Shown here one piece after another: positions 41,932 through 50,645 of a stretch of 64,000 bases of DNA. Origin of the DNA: JAFMJV01 sp034436555 (GTDB lineage: Bacteria; Chloroflexota; Limnocylindria; Limnocylindrales; CSP1-4). The stretch's first letter is position 1, and the number at the start of each line of letters is the position of its first letter. The stretch covers positions 56,175-120,174 of the forward strand of contig DAOTUU010000020.1 of assembly GCA_034436555.1 (NCBI GenBank), in the 5' to 3' direction. The notes below the pieces were generated by a model. That model had not been told where the DNA came from. It worked only from the letters and a program-made list of their open reading frames with translations, and did not search any database. A program made the position numbers and the translations under genes.

Positions 41932-43557
41932 ATGACCGTCCGCTGCCGCATCGCGCCCAGCCCCACGGGCCCGCTCCACGTCGGGACCGCCCGGACCGCG
42001 CTGTTCAACTTCCTGTTCGCCCGCCACCACGGCGGCACGTTCATCCTCCGCCTGGAGGACACCGACGTCGCGCGCTCCACGCTGGCCCACGAGCGGGACA
42101 TCCTCGACGGCCTGCATTGGCTGGGCCTGGACTGGGACGAGGGCCCGGCGGTCGCCGACATCCCCGAGCGCGGACCCTACGGCCCCTACCGCCAGATGCA
42201 GCGCCTCGCGTCCTACCAGGACGCCGCGGAGCGGCTGCTCCGGGCAGACCGGGCATACGAGTGCTTCTGCACGCCCGAGGACCTGGCGAACGACCGGGCC
42301 GCCCAGGAGGCCGCGAGCCAGCCCTCCCATTACGTGGGTCGGTGCGCGCACCTCTCCGCCGAGCAGCGTGCCGCCCGGCGAGCCGCAGGCCTCAAGCCGG
42401 TCGTCCGGTTCCGGGTGGGGGAGGGGCTGGTCGAGTTCGACGACCTGGTGCGCGGCCACGTGGCGATCGACACCCAGGCGCTGGGCGGGGACCTGGTGAT
42501 CATGCGCTCCGACGGCACGCCGATCTACCACTTCACGGTGTGCGTGGATGACACCACGATGGCCATCAGCCACGTCATCCGGGGCGAGGACCACCTGTCC
42601 AACACGCCCAAGCACGTGCTGCTGTTCCGGGCGCTGGGTGCGGACGTCCCCACGTTCGCGCACCTGCCGCTCATCCTCAACCCGGACCGCACGAAGATGT
42701 CCAAGCGCAAGTCGCAGACGGCCGTGGACGCCTACCGCGCGGAGGGCTTCATCCCCGAGGGGTTCCTGAACTACCTGGCGCTGCTGGGCTGGTCTCCCGG
42801 CACCGACCAGGACCTGTTCACGCTCGACGAGCTCATCGAGCGCTTCGACCTGGACCGGGTGCAGAGCTCCGGCGCGGTGTTCGACCGCGAGCGCCTGGAG
42901 TGGCTGAACGGCCAGTGGATCCGCCGCCTGCCGGATGACGACCTGGCCGAGCGCCTGCTGCCCCACCTGGCCGGGGCGGTCGGGGGGCGCCTGGACGCCG
43001 GGGTGCCGGGCCGCCTGCCCACCGCGGACGATGTGGTCTCGCTCCTGCCGATGGTCCGGGAGCGGCTGCCGCTGCTGTCCGCCGTGGGCCCGCTGGTGGA
43101 CTTCGTGTTCCTGGACGACGTGGCGGTGGATGCCGCGCTGCTCGTGCCGAAGCGCTGGGATGCGGCCACGACGCGCGATGCGCTGGCCGCGGCCCGGACG
43201 GTCATCGCGGACATCGGGGTCGTGACGTTCGAGGCGGACGAGCTGGAGCCTGCGCTGCGCGCGCTCGCCGATTCACGGGGCTGGAAGGCCGGTGACCTGT
43301 TCACGGCCATCCGGGTCGCGGTCACCGGTCGCACCGCCACGCCGCCGCTGTTCGACACGCTCGTGGCGATCGGGTGGACGCGCGTGGTGGCTCGGCTCGA
43401 CGCCGCGATCGGCGCGATCGACGGATCCGCCGCGAGCACCGGATCCGCCACTCCCCTCGGATCCGCCGCTCCCCTCGGATCCGCCGCGCCCCTCGGACCC
43501 GCCCTGTCCGGCGGCGAGGAGGGCCTGGGCGCGGATGCGGGAGGCCGCGTGCCGTGA
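41932..43557 (+). CDS. gltX: Glutamyl-tRNA synthetase
   Basis: This class I aminoacyl-tRNA synthetase of 541 residues charges tRNA-Glu. The ATP-binding HIGH-type motif is in 'PSPTGPLHVGTARTALFNFLFAR' and the KMSKS-type loop is 'RTKMSKRKSQT'. 'RLEDTDVARS', 'YHFTVCVDDTTMAISHVIRGEDHLSNTPKHVLLFRALG' and 'NYLALLGWSPGTDQDLFTLDELIERF' are standard. The core ends near residue 500; the last 40 residues are a Gly/Ser/Ala/Pro tail with a 15-base tandem repeat (GSAAPL units, bases about 43437-43500) that is probably disordered and dispensable. Confidence 0.97.
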   Translation: MTVRCRIAPSPTGPLHVGTARTALFNFLFARHHGGTFILRLEDTDVARSTLAHERDILDGLHWLGLDWDEGPAVADIPERGPYGPYRQMQRLASYQDAAERLLRADRAYECFCTPEDLANDRAAQEAASQPSHYVGRCAHLSAEQRAARRAAGLKPVVRFRVGEGLVEFDDLVRGHVAIDTQALGGDLVIMRSDGTPIYHFTVCVDDTTMAISHVIRGEDHLSNTPKHVLLFRALGADVPTFAHLPLILNPDRTKMSKRKSQTAVDAYRAEGFIPEGFLNYLALLGWSPGTDQDLFTLDELIERFDLDRVQSSGAVFDRERLEWLNGQWIRRLPDDDLAERLLPHLAGAVGGRLDAGVPGRLPTADDVVSLLPMVRERLPLLSAVGPLVDFVFLDDVAVDAALLVPKRWDAATTRDALAAARTVIADIGVVTFEADELEPALRALADSRGWKAGDLFTAIRVAVTGRTATPPLFDTLVAIGWTRVVARLDAAIGAIDGSAASTGSATPLGSAAPLGSAAPLGPALSGGEEGLGADAGGRVP

Positions 43558-43615
43558 CCGGCCATCGGTCACCGGGACCCGTGGACGACGAGCCGTCGCC
43601 CGGGAGGGTGTGACC

Positions 43616-44380
43616 GTGGGCCATGCCGCTCGGTCCGTCCTCCTGGTCGATGACGAGCGGCTGATCCGCGAGACGGTCGCCGAGGCCCTGGAGGCGGACG
43701 GCATCCGGGTCATCACCGCCGCGGACGGTCGCGAGGCCCTGATGCGCTTCCGCTCTGAGCGACCGGATCTGGTGCTGCTCGATCTGATGCTGCCGCAGCT
43801 GTCCGGGATGGAGGTCTGTCGCATCCTGCGCCGCGAGTCGGCGGTGCCCATCATCATGCTCACCGCACGGGATTCGGAGGCGGACAAGGTCGTCGGGCTG
43901 GAGCTGGGCGCGGACGACTACGTCACCAAGCCGTTCTCGCTGCGGGAGCTGCTGGCGCGCGTGCGCGCCCACCTGCGGCGGCTGGAGGCGGCCACCGCGC
44001 CGGTCCATGCCTCGCGGTCTGCGCAGCATCGGTCCGACCGGTCCGACCGGTCCGACCGGTCCGACCGGGCCGGCGAGGTGCGTCTCGGATCCGTGCTGGT
44101 GGATCTCGCCGACCACCGGCTGCTGCGCGAGGGGGAGGTGCTGCCGATGAAGCCGAAGGCCTTCGAACTGCTCGCGTACCTGCTGCGGCACGCCGGCCAG
44201 GTGCTCTCCCGGGACCAGCTTCTGGAACGCGTCTGGGGCTACGACGAGGCTGGCGAGACCCGGACCGTGGATGTCCATGTGCACTGGCTGCGGAGTGCCC
44301 TCGAGGTCGATCCGTCACGGCCGACGATCCTCCAGACCGTGCGCGGCGTCGGCTACGTGCTGCGAGTGCCGACCGCCTGA
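43616..44380 (+). CDS. OmpR/PhoB-family response regulator
   Basis: This 254-residue regulator has a receiver domain with acidic pair D12-D13, phospho-acceptor D56 in 'LVLLDLMLPQ' and the conserved Lys in 'DDYVTKPFSLREL', then a winged-helix DNA-binding domain ('LLREGEVLPMKPKAFELLAYLLRHAGQVLSRDQLLERVWGYDEAGETRTVDVHVHWLR'). The linker contains four Ser-Asp-Arg units from a perfect 9-base repeat at 44033-44068. The GTG start has GGGAGGG seven bases upstream. No kinase is adjacent; the nearest is the PhoR-like kinase at 48984, with Pit and PhoU genes nearby, so a PhoB/PhoP role is plausible. Confidence 0.88.
   Translation: MGHAARSVLLVDDERLIRETVAEALEADGIRVITAADGREALMRFRSERPDLVLLDLMLPQLSGMEVCRILRRESAVPIIMLTARDSEADKVVGLELGADDYVTKPFSLRELLARVRAHLRRLEAATAPVHASRSAQHRSDRSDRSDRSDRAGEVRLGSVLVDLADHRLLREGEVLPMKPKAFELLAYLLRHAGQVLSRDQLLERVWGYDEAGETRTVDVHVHWLRSALEVDPSRPTILQTVRGVGYVLRVPTA
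44033..44068 (+). repeat. Four perfect 9-base repeats in the regulator linker
   Basis: TCCGACCGG occurs four times in a row, in frame, coding Ser-Asp-Arg. It lies in the interdomain linker, where length changes are tolerated, and could vary between strains. Confidence 0.9.
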
Positions 44381-44449
44381 CGCGCCCGATCGCCGCGCCG
44401 CCGGCACGCGGCCTCCGGCCGGGCTCGCGCCGCCGTCTGGCTCCCGACC

Positions 44450-45382
44450 CTACCCGTTGCGCAGCGAGCGGGTGTCCACGACCTCGAAGTCGGCGCCGGT
44501 GATCCGATGCAGCGCATGCAGGTCGTCATCGTCCCAGCCGGGGTCGGGCGCTCCGGTCACGTACCAGGGACTGCCGTTGTCGGCCAGGATCATGCCGTAG
44601 CGCTTGAGCGCCCGCAGGACGATCCGGGACTGTGGCGGGAAGCCGCTGATGTCCACGGAGCGCTTGAGCCGCACGCGCAGGCCCATGGGCGGGAAGCGCC
44701 GGGCGGTGAGATCGGACGCATGATGCCGGGCCGGATAGATGAACGCCTTGCGGGTCTCGGGCGCCGTGAACCGAAGCGCATGGCGGATGACGCCCGCGGC
44801 GACCTCGTCGTAGCGCGCCAGCCCGGGCAGGATCGGCAGTCCGGCGGCATCGGCGCTCGTCCAGCCACGGGGCCGCAGCGCGTTCGAGGAGAGATCCCAG
44901 ATCGCCCCCGACCCGGCCCGCCACTGGGCACCCGACCGATGCGCCGCATACAGCTCATAGAGCCGGCAGGTGTCTCGCTCCAGCATCAGGATGTGCCGGT
45001 CGGAGGCGTCCTCGATGAGCGGGTCGGCCGGGATGGGATAGGGGCCGGCATCCGACTCGTCCGGCCAGGTGAACTGGACCGACGAGCGAGGCGTGGAGGC
45101 ATCGACCACCTGGTAGGGGATGCCGTACCCGTCGGCATCCGCATCGCTGAAGTCCGGGTGCAGCGGCGCGGACAGCCCGATGGTCCGCTTCAGCCGCTCC
45201 GAATCGGCGCGCACGGGCAGCCGGTCCACGCGCCGGTTCCAGACGTTCGAGGAGGGGAACACGACGCACGCCGGGGCGTCGGGAACGGTCACGGCGGCGG
45301 CCGCCGCAGGCGCGGGCAGGGCGGTGATGAGCGCGGCGAGGGCCACGGCCGGCAGGGCGGGTCGGTGGATGCGGGTGGACAT
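44450..45382 (-). CDS. Conserved exported protein of unknown function
   Basis: This 310-residue exported protein has a signal peptide (PAVALAALITALPAPAAAAA) and matches, from memory, an uncharacterised conserved exported family. Characteristic stretches are 'SSNVWNRRVDRLPV', 'YGIPYQVVDAS', 'SDRHILMLERDTCRLYELYAA', 'GWTSADAAGLPILPGLARYDEVAAGVIRHALRFT', 'FIYPARHHASD' and 'LKRYGMILADNGSPWYVTGAPDPGWDDDDL'. Many conserved Asp, His and Tyr residues suggest an enzyme or ligand binder. I know no assigned function. The ATG follows a CACGAT box by six bases. Confidence 0.7.
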   Translation of the reverse strand: MSTRIHRPALPAVALAALITALPAPAAAAAVTVPDAPACVVFPSSNVWNRRVDRLPVRADSERLKRTIGLSAPLHPDFSDADADGYGIPYQVVDASTPRSSVQFTWPDESDAGPYPIPADPLIEDASDRHILMLERDTCRLYELYAAHRSGAQWRAGSGAIWDLSSNALRPRGWTSADAAGLPILPGLARYDEVAAGVIRHALRFTAPETRKAFIYPARHHASDLTARRFPPMGLRVRLKRSVDISGFPPQSRIVLRALKRYGMILADNGSPWYVTGAPDPGWDDDDLHALHRITGADFEVVDTRSLRNG

Positions 45383-45388
45383 GGCGCG

Positions 45389-45394
45389 ATCGTG
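45389..45394 (-). promoter_or_regulatory. -10-like box CACGAT, leaderless
   Basis: CACGAT on the minus strand ends six bases before the ATG at 45382; like the gltX box, it has C in the first position. Confidence 0.35.
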
Positions 45395-45459
45395 GCGGTG
45401 TTCGGCTGCCAGGGCGACGGTCCGGATGGACCCCCGGCGGCCGACCATGGTCCGGGGGT

Positions 45460-47187
45460 TCATGACGGAGAGCCGCCGGCGTCGCGCAGCGTGGGCGGCG
45501 GTGCGAGGACGCGGTCGAGGGCCGCATCGAGGATGCGGTCGAGCGTGGGCGCAGGATTGCCGACGGGGTCGTGTCCGGTGAGGCAGAGGCGCACCGGCGC
45601 GGTCGTCGCGTCGATCGAGATCGGCGCGTGCCGCCACACCCGGAAACCCGACCGGTCCGTGCAATCGGTGATGGCCGCCGGACCCGCCTTCCAGGTGTAC
45701 GCCACCAGCTCCGGCGGGACCACCGTGGGCTCGACCTGCCAGCCGCGCGCCGTCCGCGTCGTCGTCACGGCGGCCGCGGGGATCGGTGGCGTCCGGTCCA
45801 CCCAGGCGGTGACCACGGTCGCGAACCGAGGCTCCTGCCAGCGGCCGTCGGGCACCTTCCCGGGACCGGCGAGGATGCACAGCTGGTAGTGGCCCTCCGC
45901 GCTCGGCAGCGGCTCGTCGTAGACCGGCGCGTCAGCGAGCGCGACCGGCTCGCCGTAGCCCGCCGGGTCGCGGCAGTCCACATCGCCCAGCGGCCCGGTC
46001 TTGGTGCGGTACCAGTCGAGCGCCCGGTCATTGCCCACGAGCCGGGCACCCCAGGTCGCCGGGGATGGTCGCCCATCCGCGCGCCGGAGGCCCGGGTTCG
46101 TCGCCTCGACCGCCCCCTCGACATCCAGCCCGATGCCGGGATCCAGGGGGCATCGGACACCCGGCCCCACGAAGCGCCCCGTGTCGTCCCAGCATCCCGA
46201 GAGGCCGGCGACCGATGGCCCGTAGACGGTGTCCGGTCGCGAGACCGCTGCCCGCCCGTGGACCTCGCAGGGCCGGTCGAACATGCAGTCGGAGCGACCC
46301 TCGCTGCCGGCGGTGCCGGTGTTCACCAGGCCCACCAGGGCGCCTGTCGCGACATCGAGGATCGGCGACCCCGAGCTGCCGTGGCGGACGTCGGCGCATC
46401 GATTGGCGGGGAACCCCGTCCAGGACCAGGCGGCCTCCACCAGGTCGACGGGTTCCAGGAGCGTGCAGGTCGCCAGGCGGAGCTGGCGCTCCGACCCGTC
46501 GATGGGAGCGGGCGCCCCCACGATGGCGATGCGGGAGCCCGCCGCCGCATCCCGCTCGGCGATGGGATACGCCGGCACCCCCGCCGCGGCGAGGTCGGCG
46601 AGCGAACGGTCGAGCTCCAGCACGGCCAGGTCCGTGCCCTTCATGGAGGCCCAGCGGATCGCGGCCACGTCCGCGGTCTCGTGCAGCGGTCCATCGGGCC
46701 AGCCCCACGTCACGCTGCCCCGACCCGGCGCGTCGCGCAGGACCTCCGTGGGCGGAAGCAGATCGACGCAGTGGCCGTTGGTGAGCACATAGCCGGGCAC
46801 GCCCGGGCCAGGCGACGCCGCCGGTCGGAGGAGCACCCCCGAGCAGCCGCCACCCAGCTGCACCCTCGCCGCGCCCGCGAAGGGGAGCGCGGCGTCCGCC
46901 GGCAGGTCGGCCAACGCCATCGAGGGCCCGCCGGGCGTGAGGCGGCGGGGGACCTCCAGACCGGGTTCGGCCCCTTCCGCGACGGCCGACGGCGCGACGG
47001 CCAGCCCCGGGTCGGCCCCGGTCGCGACGATCGGCGACACGAGCGCCACCAACCCGGCGACCATCACGACGCTCAGCCCGAGCGCGCGCGTCCAGGCTGC
47101 GCGCGGTGACGTCCGGCACGCCCGACGTGAGCCGCCGTCGACCTCAGGTGCCCTTGTGGAGCATCCGCTCCAGGACCTCTCCGGCAT
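45460..47187 (-). CDS. Exported trypsin-like serine protease
   Basis: This exported protease is of the chymotrypsin fold. The triad is visible: His in 'VLTNGHCVDLL', Asp in 'GTDLAVLELDRSL' and Ser in 'DVRHGSSGSPILD'. The oxyanion-hole Gly-x-Ser-Gly-x-Pro pattern is intact. After the protease domain come about 250 residues with several Cys pairs and 'YQLCILAGPGKVPDGRW', beta-rich and of unknown role. The signal helix is 'ALGLSVVMVAGLVALVSPIVA'. The start is uncertain: the only upstream ATG (47187) lies inside the DUF47 gene end and gives a long N-region; a GTG within 'SVVM' is another option. Confidence 0.75.
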   Translation of the reverse strand: MPERSWSGCSTRAPEVDGGSRRACRTSPRAAWTRALGLSVVMVAGLVALVSPIVATGADPGLAVAPSAVAEGAEPGLEVPRRLTPGGPSMALADLPADAALPFAGAARVQLGGGCSGVLLRPAASPGPGVPGYVLTNGHCVDLLPPTEVLRDAPGRGSVTWGWPDGPLHETADVAAIRWASMKGTDLAVLELDRSLADLAAAGVPAYPIAERDAAAGSRIAIVGAPAPIDGSERQLRLATCTLLEPVDLVEAAWSWTGFPANRCADVRHGSSGSPILDVATGALVGLVNTGTAGSEGRSDCMFDRPCEVHGRAAVSRPDTVYGPSVAGLSGCWDDTGRFVGPGVRCPLDPGIGLDVEGAVEATNPGLRRADGRPSPATWGARLVGNDRALDWYRTKTGPLGDVDCRDPAGYGEPVALADAPVYDEPLPSAEGHYQLCILAGPGKVPDGRWQEPRFATVVTAWVDRTPPIPAAAVTTTRTARGWQVEPTVVPPELVAYTWKAGPAAITDCTDRSGFRVWRHAPISIDATTAPVRLCLTGHDPVGNPAPTLDRILDAALDRVLAPPPTLRDAGGSPS

Positions 47188-47764
47188 CCTCCGCAGCGTC
47201 GATCGCCTCCTCGAGCGCATGGTAGATGTCGCGCCACTTGATGACATCGAGCGTGTCCTGATCGCCCTGGAACAGCGCCGCGATGGCCGACCGCGAGAGA
47301 CCGTCGGCCTCGTTCTCCAGCTGGTGGACGCGCTTGAGATGCGGCTCCAGGCCCTTCAGGCTCTCGATCCTCCTGAGCGCCTCCGCCAGCTCCACGGCCT
47401 GGGCCAGCAGGATCCGGGCGAGGTCCTGGGCGGCCGGCGTGGGCTGCTGCACGCCGTACAGCACGAGGGTCTCGGCGGTCTCCTGGATGCCGTCGCACAC
47501 GTCGTCCAATCGACCCGACAGCTCGTGGATGTCCTCGCGGTCGAAGGGCGTGACGAAGGCGCGCTCCAGGCGGTCCTCGATCTGGTCGCCGATGACGTCA
47601 CCCTGGTGCTCCAGCGCCCGGATGCGCTCCACGCGCTCGTCCAGGGTGTCGTAGGCCGCGATCATCTGCTCCAGCTCGCGCGCGGCGGCGAGGAGGTTCT
47701 CGCCGTCCGCGGCGAACAGGTCGTAGAACTTCTGGTCCTTGGGGATCAGGCGGATCTTGGCCAC
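47144..47764 (-). CDS. DUF47 (PhoU-like) partner of the Pit phosphate transporter
   Basis: This 206-residue all-helical protein belongs to DUF47, the PhoU-like family usually coded next to Pit transporters and thought to control them. Typical parts are 'KFYDLFAADGENLLAAARELEQMI', 'RALEHQGDVIGDQIEDRLERAFVTPFDREDIHELSGRLDDVCDGI' and 'VHQLENEADGLSRSAIAALF', with the Glu/Asp-rich metal-binding helix repeats. The GTG start has AGGAGG six bases upstream. It lies 54 bases downstream of the transporter gene on the same strand. Confidence 0.93.
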   Translation of the reverse strand: MAKIRLIPKDQKFYDLFAADGENLLAAARELEQMIAAYDTLDERVERIRALEHQGDVIGDQIEDRLERAFVTPFDREDIHELSGRLDDVCDGIQETAETLVLYGVQQPTPAAQDLARILLAQAVELAEALRRIESLKGLEPHLKRVHQLENEADGLSRSAIAALFQGDQDTLDVIKWRDIYHALEEAIDAAEDAGEVLERMLHKGT

Positions 47765-47818
47765 GCGGGTCCTCCTGGCGTGAGCGTGCGGCGGGCGGGA
47801 TGGTCCATGGACGGCGGC

Positions 47819-48826
47819 TCAGACCACGAGGCCGAGCGTGTGGATGACGATCCAGGCGAGTGCGCCGCCGATGGCCGCGAGCGGGATGGTGACGATCCAG
47901 GCGACGACGATGGTCCGCGCCACGCCCCAGCGCACCCCGTGCAGGCCCTTGCTCGTGCCCACGCCCATGATGGCGCTGGAGATGACGTGCGTGGTGGACA
48001 CGGGCATGCCCAGGTGCGCCGTGCCCACGAGCACCGTGGCGGCGGTGGTCTCCGCGGCGAACCCGTGCACCGGCTCCAGCTCCACGACCCGGTGACCCAT
48101 CGTCTTCATGATGCGCCAGCCACCCACCGCGGTCCCCAGCGAGATGGCCGACGCCGCCGCGATGATGACCCAGGTGGGCACGTCGGTGGTCTCGATGACG
48201 CCGCCCGCGAACAGCGCGAGGGTGATGATGCCCATCGTCTTCTGGGCGTCGTTCGATCCGTGGGCGAACGCCATGTAGCCCGCGGACAGGATCTGGAGGC
48301 GCCGGAACGCGGTCTGGAGCGGCTTGCGCCGGAACCTGAAGAACAGCCAGGTCAGCAGCACCATCAGCGCGAGGCCGATGAGGAAGCCCAGCAGCGGCGA
48401 GGTGACCATGGGCACCAGGACCTTGCTCCAGATCCCCTGGATGTTGAGGGCGCCGGTGCCGGCGGCCACGATCGTCGCCCCCAGCAGCCCGCCGATGAGC
48501 GCGTGACTCGAGGAGCTGGGGATGCCGAACCACCACGTCAGCAGGTTCCAGGCGATGGCGCCCACGAGCGCGGCCGCCACGATCGCCTGGGTCACGACCT
48601 GGTCATCCACGAGCCCGCTGGCGATGGACTTGGCGACCGCGGTGCCCGCGAATGCGCCGATGAAGTTGAACGCGGCGGCCATCATCACCGCGACCCGGGG
48701 CGACAGGGCCCGCGTGGCAACCGAGGTGGCGATCGCGTTGGCGGTGTCGTGGAAGCCGTTGATGTAGTCGAACACCAGCGCCAGCGCGATCACGATGACC
48801 AGGCCCAGCGTGAAGCCTTCCGGCAC
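47819..48826 (-). CDS. pit: Low-affinity inorganic phosphate transporter, Pit family
   Basis: This 335-residue transporter has about ten helices and the two inverted PHO4 signature repeats: 'VFDYINGFHDTANAIATSVATRALSP' and 'SAGYMAFAHGSNDAQKTMGIITLAL', plus 'WWFGIPSSSSHALIGGLLG' and 'LGMPVSTTHVISSAIMGVG'. It imports phosphate with a cation. The GTG start has GGAGG six bases upstream. It diverges from the PhoR-like kinase gene; a candidate Pho box stands between them. Confidence 0.95.
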   Translation of the reverse strand: MPEGFTLGLVIVIALALVFDYINGFHDTANAIATSVATRALSPRVAVMMAAAFNFIGAFAGTAVAKSIASGLVDDQVVTQAIVAAALVGAIAWNLLTWWFGIPSSSSHALIGGLLGATIVAAGTGALNIQGIWSKVLVPMVTSPLLGFLIGLALMVLLTWLFFRFRRKPLQTAFRRLQILSAGYMAFAHGSNDAQKTMGIITLALFAGGVIETTDVPTWVIIAAASAISLGTAVGGWRIMKTMGHRVVELEPVHGFAAETTAATVLVGTAHLGMPVSTTHVISSAIMGVGTSKGLHGVRWGVARTIVVAWIVTIPLAAIGGALAWIVIHTLGLVV

Positions 48827-48915
48827 GGACGTCCTCCAGGGAAGCGATCGAGCGCACCGTCCGCGGGTCGCACGGCGACGCCGCGGGTGTGCGGGACGCA
48901 TCGTAGAGGGGTGCC

Positions 48916-48934
48916 GTTAACGGAATGTAAACGG
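48916..48934. promoter_or_regulatory. Candidate Pho box between pit and the kinase gene
   Basis: GTTAACGG (48916-48923) and GTAAACGG (48927-48934) form a direct repeat with an 11-base period, the layout of PhoB/PhoP sites in several phyla. It is a conspicuous A+T-rich island in very G+C-rich DNA, 90 bases upstream of pit and 50 upstream of the kinase. Binding by the 43616 regulator is inference. Confidence 0.5.
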
Positions 48935-48970
48935 GCGGGCGACGTGTCCGCCCGGTCGCTCGGATGGCCC

Positions 48971-48976
48971 TATCCT
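48971..48976 (+). promoter_or_regulatory. -10 box TATCCT, leaderless kinase gene
   Basis: TATCCT ends seven bases before the ATG at 48984. Confidence 0.5.
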
Positions 48977-48983
48977 GCGGGCC

Positions 48984-50024
48984 ATGACCGATGTCGCCGA
49001 CGACCTCGCGAGGGTCGCCGACCAGCTCCGGCTGGGCCTGCTGCGCGTGGACTCGACGCTCCTGGTCGTCGATGGGAATCACGCGGCGGAGACGCTCCTG
49101 GCGCGACCCGAGGGACGACTCGTCGGCTACTCCGTGATGGAGGCGTTCGTCGACCACCGCGTCGAGGAGACGATCGCACGCTGCCTGGACGGGGGCAGCG
49201 GCCAGATGGAGATCGACGGGCCCGGCGAGCGGCGCATCATCGTGCGCGCCCGCCGCGCCACGAGCGGGGGCGTGCTGGTGGTCCTGGAGGACGTGACCGA
49301 GCTGCGCCGGCTCCAGCGCATCCGGGCGGAGTTCATCGACAACCTCGCCCACGAGCTGCGCACGCCGCTGACCACGATCCGGTTGCTGTCGGAGCGGGTC
49401 CTCGACGAGCTTGACGGGCTCGACCTGCCGCCCCGGCTGCGCGAGCGCGTGGCCACCATCGACGTGGAGGTCGGTCACCTGGCACAGATGGTCAACGAGC
49501 TGCTCGACCTGTCGCGGATCGAGCAGGCGGCGACCCCGCTCGACCGGGAGGTGGTGGAGGTGCTGCCGCTCGTCAGCGCGTCGCTCGCCCGGATGCGGGC
49601 GTTCGCGGACCGCCAGGGCGTGACGCTCCGGATCGATGCCTCGCCGGATGCCGCGCATGCGACCGTCGAGGGCGACCCCGACCGCCTGGCGCAGGTGCTC
49701 CTGAACCTGCTCCACAACGCGCTGAGGTTCTCGCCGCCCGACGGCGCGGTCACGGTCGCGGTCGGCGTGGGCGAGGACGCGGTGGAGCTGTCCGTGATCG
49801 ACGAGGGCGCGGGCATCCCGAAGGCCGAGCAGGCGCGCATCTTCGAGCGCTTCTACAAGGTGGACCGGGCGCGCCATCGGACGGGCGCGGGCACGGGGCT
49901 GGGGCTGGCGATCGCGCGCCACGTCGTGGAGGCCCACGGCGGGCGCATCTGGGTGGACTCCGAGGACGGCGTCGGGGCGACCTTCCGGGTCACGCTGCCC
50001 GCCGCGGCGGGATCGCCCGGCTGA
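48984..50024 (+). CDS. PhoR-like soluble histidine kinase
   Basis: This 346-residue kinase has an N-terminal PAS domain (about residues 8-110: 'LLRVDSTLLVVDGNHAAETLLAR', 'GGVLVVLEDVTELRRLQRIRAEF'), a HisKA helix with phospho-acceptor H123 in 'NLAHELRTPLTTIRLLSE', and a HATPase domain with N box 'NLLHNALRFSPPDG', G1 'DEGAGIPKAEQARIFERFYKVDRAR' and G2 'GTGLGLAIARHVVEAHGG'. The order and wording fit PhoR. Unlike most PhoR proteins it has no membrane helix, so it must read its signal in the cytosol, possibly through PhoU or Pit. Confidence 0.9.
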   Translation: MTDVADDLARVADQLRLGLLRVDSTLLVVDGNHAAETLLARPEGRLVGYSVMEAFVDHRVEETIARCLDGGSGQMEIDGPGERRIIVRARRATSGGVLVVLEDVTELRRLQRIRAEFIDNLAHELRTPLTTIRLLSERVLDELDGLDLPPRLRERVATIDVEVGHLAQMVNELLDLSRIEQAATPLDREVVEVLPLVSASLARMRAFADRQGVTLRIDASPDAAHATVEGDPDRLAQVLLNLLHNALRFSPPDGAVTVAVGVGEDAVELSVIDEGAGIPKAEQARIFERFYKVDRARHRTGAGTGLGLAIARHVVEAHGGRIWVDSEDGVGATFRVTLPAAAGSPG

Positions 50025-50102
50025 CCCGTCCCGACGGTCCGCCGCGCCGTCGCGCGACCGGGGACGCCGGCGGCCGAGCGCGCAGCCGCACCGGTCGGCG
50101 GA

Positions 50103-50600
50103 TCAGCCCTCCGCCAGCAGGTCGGGCGGCACCAGCCAGCGCAGGATGCCGGAACCGGTTCGGAAGGGCAGCCGGACATCGATCGTGGCGAGGGCGCCCT
50201 TGCGCATCGTGAGGCCGTCCGCGCGGCACAGCCCGCCCAGCGCGAACGACAGGTCGGGGTCGTGGCCCACGAGCATGGGGGCCGCCACCCGGGCATCGAG
50301 CGCGATCTGCTCCAGCGCCGCCAGGTCATACCCGTCGCCCAGGCGCAGGTCCACGCGCACCGGCAGGTCGAGCGCGTCCGCCACGATCTCCGCCGTCTGG
50401 AGCGCCCGCACCTTGGGGCTGGTCACGATCGCATCGGGTCGGATGGCGTTGCGGACGAGGAACGCGCCCAGTCGCTCGGCCTGGTGCCGGCCACGCCTGG
50501 TCAGCGGCCGGCCCTCGTCCGGGCCCTCCCAGGTGGTGCTGTCGCCCGCATGGGCGTGGCGCAGGAGGTGGAGCGTGAGCGTGTCGGATCGGTCGGCCAT
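50103..50600 (-). CDS. sixA: SixA-type phosphohistidine phosphatase
   Basis: This 165-residue histidine-phosphatase-superfamily protein has the 'LHLLRHAHAG' catalytic motif near its start, 'LTRRGRHQAERLGAFL', 'IVTSPKVRALQTAEIVADAL' and the second catalytic His in 'MLVGHDPDLSFALGGL'. SixA enzymes remove phosphate from histidine of signalling domains. Its position between a histidine kinase and PhoU suggests it may act on that pathway; this is inference. A GATAAT box lies nine bases before the ATG. It is convergent with the kinase gene. Confidence 0.85.
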   Translation of the reverse strand: MADRSDTLTLHLLRHAHAGDSTTWEGPDEGRPLTRRGRHQAERLGAFLVRNAIRPDAIVTSPKVRALQTAEIVADALDLPVRVDLRLGDGYDLAALEQIALDARVAAPMLVGHDPDLSFALGGLCRADGLTMRKGALATIDVRLPFRTGSGILRWLVPPDLLAEG

Positions 50601-50645
50601 GGTGACGCGATTATCACCCCCACGGCGCGGTCGCCCCGCCGCGCG

